A DNA stretch of 64,000 bases from SZAS-103 sp036496805 (GTDB taxonomy: Bacteria; Pseudomonadota; Gammaproteobacteria; Xanthomonadales; Xanthomonadaceae), in contig DASXKN010000005.1 in NCBI GenBank assembly GCA_036496805.1, positions 1 through 64,000 of the forward strand. The letters are read 5' to 3'. Every line of letters starts with the position of its first letter. Positions within the stretch are counted from its first letter, which is position 1. Positions 1 through 13,980 of this stretch are shown piece by piece. The notes beneath the pieces were generated by a model that made no database searches, was not told the DNA's origin, and saw only the letters and a program-made list of their open reading frames with translations. A program made the position numbers and the translations under genes.

Positions 1-22
1 ACCAACGACATATGTCGTTGGT
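1..22. repeat. Perfect 22-nt palindrome at the window edge
   Basis: Positions 1-11 (ACCAACGACAT) are exactly inverted in 12-22. It is the first of three hairpins packed into 77 nt downstream of the lhr stop codon. The neighbouring gene lies outside the window, so its role (3' end structure or intergenic repeat) is open. Confidence 0.6.
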
Positions 23-50
23 CCGCGGCGGTGCATCCCTGCACCGCGGG
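23..50. repeat. Hairpin, second of three
   Basis: GCGGTGCA, loop TCCC, TGCACCGC forms an 8-bp stem, flanked by further partly complementary G/C bases. It lies between the edge palindrome and the hairpin that abuts the lhr stop. There is no U-tract, so an intrinsic terminator is not supported by this element alone. Confidence 0.5.
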
Positions 51-76
51 AACCTCTGAACGAGTTCAGAGGTTCC

Positions 77-77
<1 letters not shown>
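48..77. terminator. Strong hairpin directly after lhr
   Basis: GGGAACCTCTGAAC and GTTCAGAGGTTCCC make a perfect 14-bp stem closing a 2-nt loop (GA). On the minus strand the stem begins at the lhr stop codon (77-79). It could end or protect the lhr transcript. It lacks a run of U, so it may equally be an intergenic palindromic repeat. Confidence 0.4.
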
Positions 78-4891
<4,814 letters not shown>

Positions 4892-5097
4892 GGGGCCGGG
4901 GCGGCCGACAGCCAAGCCTGCGGTCGCCGGGTCTCGGCAGGTGAGACACCGGCTTCAGCCCGATAGGTTCGATGGGTTCTGCCGGTTGGGAGTAGAGTGC
5001 GCCGGGGACATTCTTTCGGTGATGGCGCGAGCGCGGTCGCCTCCCGCGATCCGTGCGTTCGGCGCCATCCGACGGTCGATCTGATCGGAGTTGCGCC

Positions 5098-7116
5098 ATG
5101 AAGCATCGTCTCGGTTTCGCCATCGCCTGCCTGCTGTTGTCGGTCGCTTGCCTCGCCGCGTCGTTGCCGCATCTCCGCAAGCACCCTCCGCATGCTTTTG
5201 CCACACCCGCCGCGAAGGTGCAGGGCACGATCCACGTCGGCTCGCTGACCCTGCATCGCTGCTTCGATGCGCCGGCCTATTGCGGTTCGGTGCTGCGCGC
5301 GCTGGATCCGACTGCGCAGGTGCCGGGCAACATCGAGGTCAAATTCTGGTTCTACCCACACACCGACACGTCGCAGGCGCCGCTGGAACCGATCATGGCT
5401 GCCGAAGGCGGCCCCGGCTATTCGACGACGGGTTCGGCCGATGGCTACGTCGGCCTGTTCGCGCCGCTGATGGACCGCCGCGACTTGATCCTGATGGACA
5501 AGCGCGGCACCGGCCTGTCGCAGGCGGTGAGCTGCCCCGTGCTGCAGGACTCCGGTTTCGACAACGAAGTGCATGGCATCGAGACCTGCAGCGCGCACAT
5601 GGGCGACACGCGTTACCTGTACGGCAGCGGCCTGGCGGCCGACGACATGGCTGCGCTCCTCGATGCGCTGGGCGTGTCGACGATCGACCTGTACGGCGAT
5701 TCCTACGGCACCTATTTCGCGCAGGCCTTCGCCGGCCTGCATCCGGAGCGCCTGCGCTCGGTGGTGCTCGACAGCGCCTATCCGGTGCGCGGCCTGTCGC
5801 CGTGGTACCCGGAGATCGCGCCGACCGCGAGCTACGCCTTCAACGTCGCCTGCCAGCGTTCGCCCACCTGCGGCGGCCAGCGGGAAACCTCGATGCGGCG
5901 CATCGAACAGTTGGTCGAATCAGTGCGCGCGCATCCCTTCTCGGGCACCGCGCCGGACGGCAACGGCATCAGCCAGACGGTCGTGGCGAACGCGACCAAC
6001 CTCGACTACCTGATGGTCGGCAACGTCACCCAGTCGGTGGTCTATCGCGACCTCGACGCTGCCGCGCGCGCCTGGCTCGACGAAGGCCAGACGCTGCCGC
6101 TGCTGCGCCTGATCGCCGAGAACCAGCTCACCGACGACAGTTCGGGCGAGGGCAGCCCGGTTTCGGAATTCAGCGAAGCGACCTTCGTCGCGGTGAGCTG
6201 CCAGGACTATCCGCAGATCTACGACATGAACTCGTCGTATGCCGATCGCCTGCTGCAACGCCGGCAATCGATCGCCGGCGAACGACGCAGCATGCCCTTC
6301 GTGTACTCGCCGTTCCTGATCGCCGAATTCGACGCGATGCCGCTCGACACCAGCGTGCTCGACCTGTGCCTGCATTGGGACGCGCCGTCGGTGACGTCGC
6401 CCTATCCGCCGGGCGAACCGGTTCCGCCATCGGCGGAATTCACGAAAGCGCCGGTGCTGGTGCTTTCCGGCGACCTCGATTCGCTGACGCCCGCGCTGCA
6501 GGGCGCCGAGGCGGCGAAACTGTTCCCGAACGCGCGCCAGATCATCGTGCCGAACAGCTTCCACGTCACCGCCGACGAGGACGAGGACAACTGCGCCTCG
6601 CTCCTCGTGCAGCGTTTCGTCGCGACGCTCGATCCGGGCGACACCTCGTGCACGCAGCACATCGCCGAGGTGCATCTTGTTCCGCGCTTCGCGACGACCG
6701 CAGCCGGACTCGATCCGGCGAGCGGGCTCGCCGGCAACCAGGGCACGGACGCTGACCTGCGCGTCGTGGCGGCGGCCGGATACACGATCAGCGACGTGGT
6801 CGCGCGCTGGTGGGTCAACTATTCCGGCAGTGACGTCGGCCTGCGCGGCGGCAGCTTCACCTACGGCGGCGCGACCAGCGTGACCCATTTCAAGCTCGAC
6901 CACGTGCAGTTCGTCGACGACGTGCAGGTCTCGGGCAAGGCGAGCTGGGACTACGACTATCCCGGTGGCGTGACCGCAACGGTGCACGTCGAGGGCGTGG
7001 GCACCGAAGCGGGCGACCTGGTGTTCAAGTGGAAGAGCCACCTGGCCGATGCCCAGGCGACGATCACCGGGAAGATCGGCGCTCGCAGGATCGCGGCGAC
7101 GATGTATGCGCCGTAA
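5098..7116 (+). CDS. Secreted alpha/beta-hydrolase, tripeptidyl-aminopeptidase-like (S33)
   Basis: The 672-residue protein has an N-terminal signal segment (MKHRLGFAIACLLLSVACLA). Its alpha/beta-hydrolase fold resembles proline iminopeptidase and TAP-type exopeptidases. The oxyanion motif is AEGGPGYS (about residue 103), the nucleophile elbow is GDSYGTY (Ser about 202), the acid is in SGDLDSLTP (about 460) and the base in NSFHV (His about 489). The likely role is periplasmic or extracellular release of N-terminal residues from peptides. About 180 residues after the catalytic His form a C-terminal extension I do not recognise. The start at 5098 has GGAG seven bases upstream. No operon partner is visible; the next gene starts 114 nt downstream. 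Confidence 0.85.
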   Translation: MKHRLGFAIACLLLSVACLAASLPHLRKHPPHAFATPAAKVQGTIHVGSLTLHRCFDAPAYCGSVLRALDPTAQVPGNIEVKFWFYPHTDTSQAPLEPIMAAEGGPGYSTTGSADGYVGLFAPLMDRRDLILMDKRGTGLSQAVSCPVLQDSGFDNEVHGIETCSAHMGDTRYLYGSGLAADDMAALLDALGVSTIDLYGDSYGTYFAQAFAGLHPERLRSVVLDSAYPVRGLSPWYPEIAPTASYAFNVACQRSPTCGGQRETSMRRIEQLVESVRAHPFSGTAPDGNGISQTVVANATNLDYLMVGNVTQSVVYRDLDAAARAWLDEGQTLPLLRLIAENQLTDDSSGEGSPVSEFSEATFVAVSCQDYPQIYDMNSSYADRLLQRRQSIAGERRSMPFVYSPFLIAEFDAMPLDTSVLDLCLHWDAPSVTSPYPPGEPVPPSAEFTKAPVLVLSGDLDSLTPALQGAEAAKLFPNARQIIVPNSFHVTADEDEDNCASLLVQRFVATLDPGDTSCTQHIAEVHLVPRFATTAAGLDPASGLAGNQGTDADLRVVAAAGYTISDVVARWWVNYSGSDVGLRGGSFTYGGATSVTHFKLDHVQFVDDVQVSGKASWDYDYPGGVTATVHVEGVGTEAGDLVFKWKSHLADAQATITGKIGARRIAATMYAP

Positions 7117-7120
7117 CGCC

Positions 7121-7144
7121 TTGCACGCCGGCATGCGCGTGCAA
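7121..7144 (+). repeat. Hairpin after the S33 peptidase gene
   Basis: TTGCACGC and GCGTGCAA form a perfect 8-bp stem around an 8-nt loop, four bases after the stop codon. There is no U-tract; it probably marks or stabilises the 3' end of the peptidase transcript. Confidence 0.35.
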
Positions 7145-7230
7145 CCCGCGATGCATCGGTTGACTGCGGCGATCCGACTGTCGGCTCCGCTCTCTGGCAT
7201 GCTTTCGGTTTTCGACCGAAGGGAATGAGC

Positions 7231-7722
7231 ATGGCATCGAAGGCACCCTGGCCGGCGATCGGTTTTGTCGCCGGCATTGCCGGCTGGGCGGCGATCCACT
7301 ACGGCATCGGCGGCCATGCCGCGACCCATGGCGGCCTCGCGACCCTGGGCGCGGCGCGTGCGGCCTCCGGCGGCGCGCTCGACGGCTACGCGTGGGCGGT
7401 GCTGGGCCTGTGCTGGCTGGGTGCGGGCCTGTCCTGGATCGACCGCCGCCGGCGTGCCGGCAGGGACGCGTCGAAGGCCGCGCCTGTCGAAGCGCCGGTC
7501 TCTCCACCGATCGCCGCTCCTTCTCCGCAACCGGAAGTCGCGCCTTCGCAATCGCCCCAGCAGGATGCGAAGCCTTCGTCTTCACCGCAGCCGCAGGCCG
7601 TCGCCGCGCCGTCCTGCCCACGCTGCGGCAAGGCGATGTACCAGCGCTTCAGCATGCAGGACGGCCGGATGTACTGGGGCTGCGTGATGTATCCGGCCTG
7701 CAAGGGCGCGCGGCCGCTGTAG
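7231..7722 (+). CDS. Membrane protein with topoisomerase-type C4 zinc finger
   Basis: The 163-residue protein has two hydrophobic segments (about residues 6-25 and 52-68), a Pro/Gln/Ser-rich linker (about 85-126) and a C-terminal zinc ribbon. The four cysteines are near 129, 132, 151 and 157 (CPRC...GCVMYPAC). The ribbon matches the short DNA-binding zinc fingers found at the C terminus of bacterial topoisomerase I. Function is unknown; the linker would let a membrane-anchored protein reach nucleic acid or a protein partner on the cytoplasmic side. ATG 7231 is preferred over 7225 because AAGGG at 7219-7223 gives a normal spacing. It converges with the RND gene, leaving only 12 nt between the stops. 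Confidence 0.75.
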   Translation: MASKAPWPAIGFVAGIAGWAAIHYGIGGHAATHGGLATLGAARAASGGALDGYAWAVLGLCWLGAGLSWIDRRRRAGRDASKAAPVEAPVSPPIAAPSPQPEVAPSQSPQQDAKPSSSPQPQAVAAPSCPRCGKAMYQRFSMQDGRMYWGCVMYPACKGARPL

Positions 7723-7734
7723 CCGCGCGTAGCG

Positions 7735-10700
7735 TCAGACCTCCAGGCGATCGTTCGGCCGCGCCACCACCGCGTACAGCGCCGGCATCAGGAACACGCT
7801 GATCAGCAGGCGCGAGAGCATGCCCCAGACGATCACCAGGGCGAAGGGTTTCTGGGTGTCGGTGCCGACGCCGGTGGCGAGCGCGGCAGGCAGCAGGCCG
7901 AGCGCCGCGACGAGCGCGGTCATCATGATCGGTCGCAGGCGCAGGATCGCGGCCTCGCGGATCGCCTCGGTCGTGCCGAGTCCGTTCAACCGCAGCTCGT
8001 TGACATACGAGATGTAGACGACGGCGGTCAGCACCGAGACGCCGAACAGCACCAGGAATCCGATGCCGGACGACACCGAGAACGGCGTCCCGGTGATCCA
8101 CAGCGCGAGGATGCCGCCGATCGGCGCCGACAGCACCACGCCGAGCACGGTGATGAAGGGGAACTTGAAATTGCTGTACAGCGAGAACAGCAGCAGGAAG
8201 ATCGCCAGCAGGGTCAGCGGCAGGATCACGCCGAGCTGTCCGCGCGATGCGGTGTACTCCGAATACTCGCCGCCCCAGTCGAGGCGATAACCCTGCGGCA
8301 TCGTGACCCTGGCGTGGACCTGCTTCATCGCGTCCTCGACCGCACCGGCCAGATCGCGTCCTGTCACCGAGAACTGCACGCCGATGTAGCGCGAATTGTC
8401 TTCGCGGTAGATGAAGGAGGCGCCGTTGGTCACCTTGATGTCGGCGAATTCCTTGAGCGGGATCTGCTGGCCGCCGGGCGTGGGCACGAGGATGTTGCCG
8501 ATCTGCTCCGGGTTGTCGCGGTACGGCTGGTCGAGGCGCACGACCAGGTCGAACTGCTTCTCCTGCTGCATCACCTGGGTTGCGACGTCGCCGCCGACCG
8601 CGGTGGTGATCAGGCCATTGATGTCGTCGACGTTCACGCCATAGCGTGCGATGGCGGCGCGGTTGATCTTGATGGTCAGGCTGGGCTGGCCGAGTTCCTG
8701 CACGAGGGTCACGTCGGTGATGCCGCGCACCTTCTCCAGCACCTGCTTGATGTCCTTGCCCTTCTTCTGCAGCGTGTCGAGGTCGGAGCCGAACACCTTC
8801 ACCGCGAGCGCGCTCTTCAGGCCGGTCTCGGCTTCGTCGACGGCGTCCTCGGCCGGCTGGGTGTAGTTGAACTGGATGCCGGGGAAGGCCTCGAGCTTCT
8901 TGTCGATCGCCGCGATCAATTCCGGCTTGGTGTGGTACGGGCCGGTCCACTGCGAGTACGGCTTGATGCCGACGAAGAACTCGACATTGAAGAAACCGGT
9001 GGAATCGGTGCCGTCGTCGGGACGCCCGAGCTCGGAGGTGACCGTCGTGACCTGCGGGAACGAGTGCAGGATCTCGCGCACCTTCGGCGCGATCTTCGCC
9101 GACTCGTCGAACGAGATCGTGTAGGGCATGGTCGCGCGCACCCAGAGCGCGCCTTCGTCGAGCTGCGGCATGAACTCCGCGCCGATGCTCGGGACCAGCA
9201 GCAGGGAAAGGACGAGCAGGACCGCCGATGCGGCGATCGTCGCCCGCGGTGCGGCAAGGCAGGCATCGAGCCATTTCGCGTAGAGCGACTTCACCCAGTC
9301 GAAGGCGACGTTGCGACGCTCGCGCACGCCCTTGCGCATGAACCACGCGCACATCACCGGCAGCAGCGTCAGGGTGACAACCAGCGAGCCGACCAGGGCG
9401 AAGATCATGGTGTCGGCCATCGGCTTGAACAGCGTGCCGGACGGCCCGGTCAGCACGTAGATCGGCAGGAAGCCGGCGACGATCACCGCGACCGCATAGA
9501 ACAGCGGACGGTCGACCTCCGCCGCCGCATCCTCGATGACTTCGCGGATGCTGAAGGGCTTGCCTTCGTGCAGGGCGATCTGGCGGAAGATGTTCTCGAC
9601 CATGAAGATCGCGCCATCGACGAGGATGCCGAAATCCACCGCGCCGATCGACAGCAGGTTGGCCGACGCGCCCTGCAGGTGCAGGACGAAGAACGCGAAC
9701 AGCAGCGCCAGCGGGATCGTGATGGCGACGATCAGTCCGGCGCGCACGTCGTACAGGAAGAACAGCAGCACCAGGACGACCAGCACGACGCCTTCGACGA
9801 GGTTCTTCTCGACCACCTGCGTGGTCTGCGCGATCAGGTCGCTGAGGTCGTAGAACGGGTGGATCTTCACGTCCTTCGGCAAGACCTGTTCGTTGAGTTC
9901 CTTGGTCTTGGCCTCGACGCGCTTGAGCACGTCCTGGGTCTTTTCCCCGGTGCGCATCAGGATGACGCCTTCGACCGCGTCGTCGCGTTTCTCGTAGCCG
10001 AATTCGCCCAGCCGCGGCGCGATGCCGATGACGACCTTGCCGACGTCCTTCACCAGCACGGGTTTTCCGTCGTGCACGGCAAGCACGACGTTGCCGATGT
10101 CCTCGGTCGTGGTCAGCCGCCCCACGCCGGTGACGTAGTAGAACTGGCCGCCCTGCGAGTAGAAGCCGCCGCCGGCGTTGCTGTTGTTGGCCGCGAGCGA
10201 CGACTCGACCTGGGTGGCCGACAGGCCGACCGACGCGACCCTGGTCTGGTCGAGCATCACCTGGTACTGCATCGTGCCGCCGCCGAAACCGGAATCGTCC
10301 GCCACGCCGGGAACGGCGCGGAATTTCGGTTCGACCGTCCATTCCTCGATGGTCTTGAGATCCATCGGCGAACGGTCGCTGCTCTCCAGCACGTAGCGGT
10401 AGATCAGCCCGGACGGCGACGAAGGAGGTGACACCGACGGGCCCACGCCATCGGGCAGCCCGAGGTCGCCCATCCGGTTGAACACCTCCTGACGCGCCTG
10501 GCCGTTGTCGGCGCCGTCGTCGAAGGTGAGGGTGACGTCGGACAATCCGTACAGCGAGACCGAGCGCATCGTCGCGGTCTTCGGTATGCCGTTCATGCCG
10601 TTCTCGACCGGCACGGTGATCAGCCGCTCCACTTCCTCGGCGGTGTGGCCGGGCCATTGCGTGACGATGTCGACGATCGGCGGCGACAGGTCCGGGTAGG

Positions 10701-10860
10701 CGTCCATCGGCAGGCGACCGAGCGACCACCAGCCGGCGATGGCCAGCAGCAGGGTCATGAAGCCGACGATGAAGCGCTGCCTCAGCGACGAGGCAACGAT
10801 CCGGTTCATCATCGACGCCGTGCGCGACGGCGATCCGGTCAGTGGCGGATGGTCGCTCAT
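7735..10860 (-). CDS. czcA: Heavy-metal efflux RND permease, CzcA/CusA family
   Basis: This is the inner-membrane, proton-driven pump of a tripartite heavy-metal efflux system. The roughly 1041-residue protein starts with the typical MMNRIVASSLRQRF and shows twelve hydrophobic segments in the usual 1 + 5 + 1 + 5 arrangement with two large periplasmic loops. The TM4 signature VDFGILVDGAIFMVEN (Asp about 407) is the form seen in Co/Zn/Cd/Ni exporters rather than in Cu/Ag exporters. From this family knowledge I infer a divalent-cation substrate. It is the last gene of czcC-czcB-czcA, all on the minus strand, 168 nt after czcB. ATG 10860 (MSDHPP) was chosen; ATG 10812 (MMNRIV) is equally plausible because neither has a strong ribosome binding site. 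Confidence 0.93.
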   Translation of the reverse strand: MSDHPPLTGSPSRTASMMNRIVASSLRQRFIVGFMTLLLAIAGWWSLGRLPMDAYPDLSPPIVDIVTQWPGHTAEEVERLITVPVENGMNGIPKTATMRSVSLYGLSDVTLTFDDGADNGQARQEVFNRMGDLGLPDGVGPSVSPPSSPSGLIYRYVLESSDRSPMDLKTIEEWTVEPKFRAVPGVADDSGFGGGTMQYQVMLDQTRVASVGLSATQVESSLAANNSNAGGGFYSQGGQFYYVTGVGRLTTTEDIGNVVLAVHDGKPVLVKDVGKVVIGIAPRLGEFGYEKRDDAVEGVILMRTGEKTQDVLKRVEAKTKELNEQVLPKDVKIHPFYDLSDLIAQTTQVVEKNLVEGVVLVVLVLLFFLYDVRAGLIVAITIPLALLFAFFVLHLQGASANLLSIGAVDFGILVDGAIFMVENIFRQIALHEGKPFSIREVIEDAAAEVDRPLFYAVAVIVAGFLPIYVLTGPSGTLFKPMADTMIFALVGSLVVTLTLLPVMCAWFMRKGVRERRNVAFDWVKSLYAKWLDACLAAPRATIAASAVLLVLSLLLVPSIGAEFMPQLDEGALWVRATMPYTISFDESAKIAPKVREILHSFPQVTTVTSELGRPDDGTDSTGFFNVEFFVGIKPYSQWTGPYHTKPELIAAIDKKLEAFPGIQFNYTQPAEDAVDEAETGLKSALAVKVFGSDLDTLQKKGKDIKQVLEKVRGITDVTLVQELGQPSLTIKINRAAIARYGVNVDDINGLITTAVGGDVATQVMQQEKQFDLVVRLDQPYRDNPEQIGNILVPTPGGQQIPLKEFADIKVTNGASFIYREDNSRYIGVQFSVTGRDLAGAVEDAMKQVHARVTMPQGYRLDWGGEYSEYTASRGQLGVILPLTLLAIFLLLFSLYSNFKFPFITVLGVVLSAPIGGILALWITGTPFSVSSGIGFLVLFGVSVLTAVVYISYVNELRLNGLGTTEAIREAAILRLRPIMMTALVAALGLLPAALATGVGTDTQKPFALVIVWGMLSRLLISVFLMPALYAVVARPNDRLEV

Positions 10861-11028
10861 GGCCGTCGCGAAACTCTTGAATGGGAGGGATACAGCCGTG
10901 ACGGCCATGCAGGCCAGGGATGGCCTGCTCGCGCCAGAGACCCATCCGGCGCGGACGCCGCGTCCGGACATGAGCCGGACGCGGCGTTCGAACGGACGAA
11001 CAGGATGTTCGGATCGTTCGACATTGGA

Positions 11029-12225
11029 CTACTGCGCCTGCATGAACTGCATGAACAAGCCGCCATCGACCACGATGCGGTCGCCGGCCTTGAGGCCTTC
11101 GGGAATGGCGTACTGGTCGCCGATGCGATCGCCGAGGGTCACCTGCTGGCGCGCGAAGCTGCCATCGGAAGCGACGACGTAGACGAAGGGCAGGTTCTCG
11201 TCGTCGCGCAGGATCGCCGAAGCCGGGGCCTGGATGCCCTCGTGCTCGTCCTGCGAATGGATCCGCACGCGCACGTACATCTGCTTCTTGAGCGCGTCGC
11301 CGGGATTGTCGACGGCCACGCGCGCGATCACCGCGCGGGTGTCGGGATCGACCACGGCGGAGATGTTGTCGACGCTGCCCTTCAGGCCCTTCGCATCGGT
11401 GTCGGTGAGCACGTCGACGGGATCGCCTACGGCGACCGACTTCAGGTCGCTGGCGGAGACCTGCGCCATCACCCAGACGCGCGAGAGGTCGGCGAGGGTG
11501 AAGCAGGCGGTCGAGCCGGCCTGCAGCAGGGTGCCGGGCGAGATCAGTTTCTCGGCGACGGTGCCGGCGATCGGTGCGCGGATCACGCCCTGCGCGCGCG
11601 CGCTGCGCTTGCCGGACTGGACTTCGGCGATCGTCGCCGGATCCACGCCCAGTGACACCAGCGATTGCAGCGCGGCGTCGCGGTCGGCATCGGCGCCGGC
11701 GGCGTCGGTCTGGGCCTGTTCGTTCTCGCGATCGGACACGCCCTTGTGCTGGACGAGGTCCTTGTCGGCGTCGGCGATCCGACGCAGGTTCTTCGCCGCG
11801 ACGAGGGCCTTGGCGTAGGTGTCGATCGCCGCGGAGAAGTCAGAGGAATCCACGATCGCCAGCGCGTCGCCCTTGCGCACCTTCTGCCCGGGCTGCACGA
11901 GGATGCGCGCCACCGGGCCGGAGAAGGGCGCGACCACGCTGGTCGCGTGGTCGTTGTCGAAATCGACCGCGCCGGTGGCTTCGACCGTGGTGCCGAAACG
12001 CGAGGCCGCGATGGTGCGGATGCCGATGTGCTGCTTCTGTTCCGCTGTGAGTTGCACATTGGCCGGTGTGGCCGAGGCGTCGGCGGGTGCATCACCGGAC
12101 GAGTGCGAGCAGGACGCGAGGCCGAGCGTGAGCGCGCAGGCGAAGCCCGCCAGCGCCGTCCGCGTCGATCGCGGTGCGCGTCGTCGTTCGCCCGTAGGCG
12201 TGCGAAGGATGGGATCAGTGTTCAT
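11029..12225 (-). CDS. czcB: RND efflux periplasmic adaptor, CzcB-like
   Basis: The 398-residue membrane fusion protein links the RND pump to the outer-membrane channel. It has a signal-like segment ending in LGLASCS, so Cys 39 may be lipidated. Next come the barrel-sandwich and lipoyl-like half motifs (VVAPFSGPVARILVQPGQKVRKGD and GVIRAPIAGTVAEKLISPGTLL), a helical hairpin rich in Ala, Lys and Asp (about residues 120-200), and a beta-barrel domain. AGGA lies six bases before ATG 12225. The start overlaps the 3' end of czcC by 11 nt, indicating coupled translation. No His-rich metal-binding N terminus is present, unlike some CzcB proteins. Confidence 0.9.
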   Translation of the reverse strand: MNTDPILRTPTGERRRAPRSTRTALAGFACALTLGLASCSHSSGDAPADASATPANVQLTAEQKQHIGIRTIAASRFGTTVEATGAVDFDNDHATSVVAPFSGPVARILVQPGQKVRKGDALAIVDSSDFSAAIDTYAKALVAAKNLRRIADADKDLVQHKGVSDRENEQAQTDAAGADADRDAALQSLVSLGVDPATIAEVQSGKRSARAQGVIRAPIAGTVAEKLISPGTLLQAGSTACFTLADLSRVWVMAQVSASDLKSVAVGDPVDVLTDTDAKGLKGSVDNISAVVDPDTRAVIARVAVDNPGDALKKQMYVRVRIHSQDEHEGIQAPASAILRDDENLPFVYVVASDGSFARQQVTLGDRIGDQYAIPEGLKAGDRIVVDGGLFMQFMQAQ

Positions 12226-13783
12226 CGTGGTCCTGCTTGAGGTCGTCCGGCTTCGAATGATCCGTGTCCGAGTGATCCCCGTCCGGGTGGTCCCCGTCGA
12301 GATCCTTGCGTTGCCACCAGCCGCCGCCGAGCGCCTGGTACAGCGCCGCGGTGTCGGCGAATCGGCCCGCCTGCGCCTGCACGAGGCCGATGCGCGCCTG
12401 TTGCCATCCCTGCTCGGCGCCGAGCAGGGTGAGGTAGCTGGCGTAGCCGACCTTGTACTGGCGCTGGGTGAGGTCGAGCGTGACGCGGGCGGCATCGGCG
12501 GCTTTCGCGGCCGACTGCAGCGCCTCGGCATCGTGTTCGAGCGCGGACAGGGTGTCGGCGACGTTCTGGAACGCGCCCAGCACCGTGCTGCGATATTGCG
12601 CGGCGGCCTGTTCGTACGCGGCCTTCGCGGCGCGTTCCTGGTGCAGCAGGGCACCGCCTTCGAAGATCGGCGCGGTCAGTGCGCCTGCAATGTTCCAGAA
12701 GCCGGTGCCGTTGGCGAACATCTGCCCGGTCGCCAGCGCCGTGTGGCCGGCGTTGGCGGTGATCTGGAAATTCGGGAAACGATTCGCGATCGCCACGCCG
12801 ACCTGCGCGTTTGCCGCGTGCAGGTTCGCTTCGGCCTGCAGCACGTCGGGACGCTGGCGGACGAGCTGCGATGGCAGGCTCAACGGCAGGTCCTGCGGCA
12901 ACTGCAGCGCGTCGAGGTCGAAGTCCACGTCGGCAGCCTGGCTCGGCAGCCGGCCTGTCAGTACCGCCAGCGCGTGACGCTGTTGCTCGAGCTGGGTCTG
13001 CAGCGACGGCAGCGCCGACTGCGCCTGCGCGAGTTGCGATTCCTGCGCGGCGAGGTCAAGCCCGTTCGCGTATCCCTTGGCCATCTGGTAGCGCAGGATG
13101 TCGACGATCTTCGCGTCGGCATCGATGGTCTGCCTGGTCGCGTCGACCTGGGCGAGCAGCGAGGCTTCCTGCACCGCGGCGTTGACGACATTCGTGGCCA
13201 GGGTGATGTCCGTCGCGATCATCTGGTAGCGCGCGGCGTCTTCCTGCGCGCGCAGCGATTCGACGGTGCGGCGGTTCAGCCCGAACAGGTCCGGTGCATA
13301 CGAGATGCTGACCTGCGGCGTGAACAGGTTGTAGAGGAAGGCGTTCGAGCTGGGCACCGGTGCGAGCGCGCCGGGCGGATCCTGCTCGCGGCTCGCATTG
13401 AAGCCAGCCGATACGCTCGGGAAATACGCGCCGCGCTGGGCGAGGGTGCCCTCGTGCGCCTGGCGGAGCGCGGCCTGCGCCGCTTCGAGGTCGGCGTTGT
13501 TGCTCAGGGCCTGCTGGACGAGATCGTCGAGCGGCTTCGAGTGGAGCAGGGTCCACCAGTCGCCCGGGATGTCGCTGCCTTGCGCGAAACGTTGCGCGTC
13601 GCCGGCGGCGACGTAAGGCGTGGCAGCCGTCGTTGCAGGTGCATGGCCGGTATAGCTGTCCGTGGCCGGCGCCGCGGGTTTCTGGAAATCGGGGCCGACC
13701 GCGCAACCGGCCAGCGTCAACGCGATCGCCATCGCCACGCGCGGGCGCAGGCCTTCGAGGATCATGGATCGCGCGAACTTCAT
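12215..13783 (-). CDS. czcC: Outer-membrane efflux lipoprotein, NodT/CzcC-like
   Basis: This TolC-type outer-membrane channel of 522 residues is the exit duct of the metal efflux system. A lipoprotein signal ends in LTLAGC (Cys 27). Two outer-membrane efflux repeats follow, rich in Ala, Gln and Leu coiled-coil helices. The last 30 residues are unusual: a tail of Asp, His, Lys and Ser (DGDHPDGDHSDTDHS) that looks metal-binding. ATG 13783 has AGGAA at good spacing and gives a clean signal peptide; a GTG at 13804 also opens the frame. It is the first gene of the czcCBA operon, downstream of a TATAAT box on the same strand. Confidence 0.9.
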   Translation of the reverse strand: MKFARSMILEGLRPRVAMAIALTLAGCAVGPDFQKPAAPATDSYTGHAPATTAATPYVAAGDAQRFAQGSDIPGDWWTLLHSKPLDDLVQQALSNNADLEAAQAALRQAHEGTLAQRGAYFPSVSAGFNASREQDPPGALAPVPSSNAFLYNLFTPQVSISYAPDLFGLNRRTVESLRAQEDAARYQMIATDITLATNVVNAAVQEASLLAQVDATRQTIDADAKIVDILRYQMAKGYANGLDLAAQESQLAQAQSALPSLQTQLEQQRHALAVLTGRLPSQAADVDFDLDALQLPQDLPLSLPSQLVRQRPDVLQAEANLHAANAQVGVAIANRFPNFQITANAGHTALATGQMFANGTGFWNIAGALTAPIFEGGALLHQERAAKAAYEQAAAQYRSTVLGAFQNVADTLSALEHDAEALQSAAKAADAARVTLDLTQRQYKVGYASYLTLLGAEQGWQQARIGLVQAQAGRFADTAALYQALGGGWWQRKDLDGDHPDGDHSDTDHSKPDDLKQDHDEH

Positions 13784-13914
13784 GCCGAAGCGGTTCCTGT
13801 CCACCAGTCACGGCGGATGTATCGGAGCGGATGAACGGTTGCGCCGCAGCCATGGAGCACGCTGCGACGCGGCGGGTACGGCCGGGGACGACCGAAAACC
13901 GGCGCGATAGTTAC

Positions 13915-13926
13915 ATTATAACGTTA
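13915..13926 (-). promoter_or_regulatory. Probable promoter and operator of czcCBA
   Basis: On the minus strand, 13920-13915 reads TATAAT, a perfect -10 box. An 8-nt palindrome TAACGTTA (13919-13926) overlaps it and the spacer. This AT-rich patch stands out in the GC-rich intergenic region between the CDF and czcC genes. No good -35 box is visible at 17 nt, which fits an activator-dependent or long-spacer promoter. The expected 5' leader of czcC is about 125 nt. Which regulator binds is unknown; none is encoded next to the operon. Confidence 0.5.
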
Positions 13927-13980
13927 AGATCGCCTGTGCCATTGGTTGGGTCGGCACGCGCTTCCGCCCCGAATTCCGCC

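Noticed and set aside
4910..4965. Inverted repeat GTCTC...GAGAC upstream of lhr
   Set aside because: A short imperfect stem without promoter context; too weak to call an operator or repeat.
8314..10431. 705-codon plus-strand open frame opposite czcA
   Set aside because: Asp/His/Gln/Arg-rich shadow of the RND pump; czcA has full family motifs on the other strand.
7735..10860. Assignment of the RND pump to Cu/Ag export (CusA)
   Set aside because: The TM4 segment reads DFGILVDGA, the form of Zn/Co/Cd/Ni pumps, not that of copper and silver pumps.
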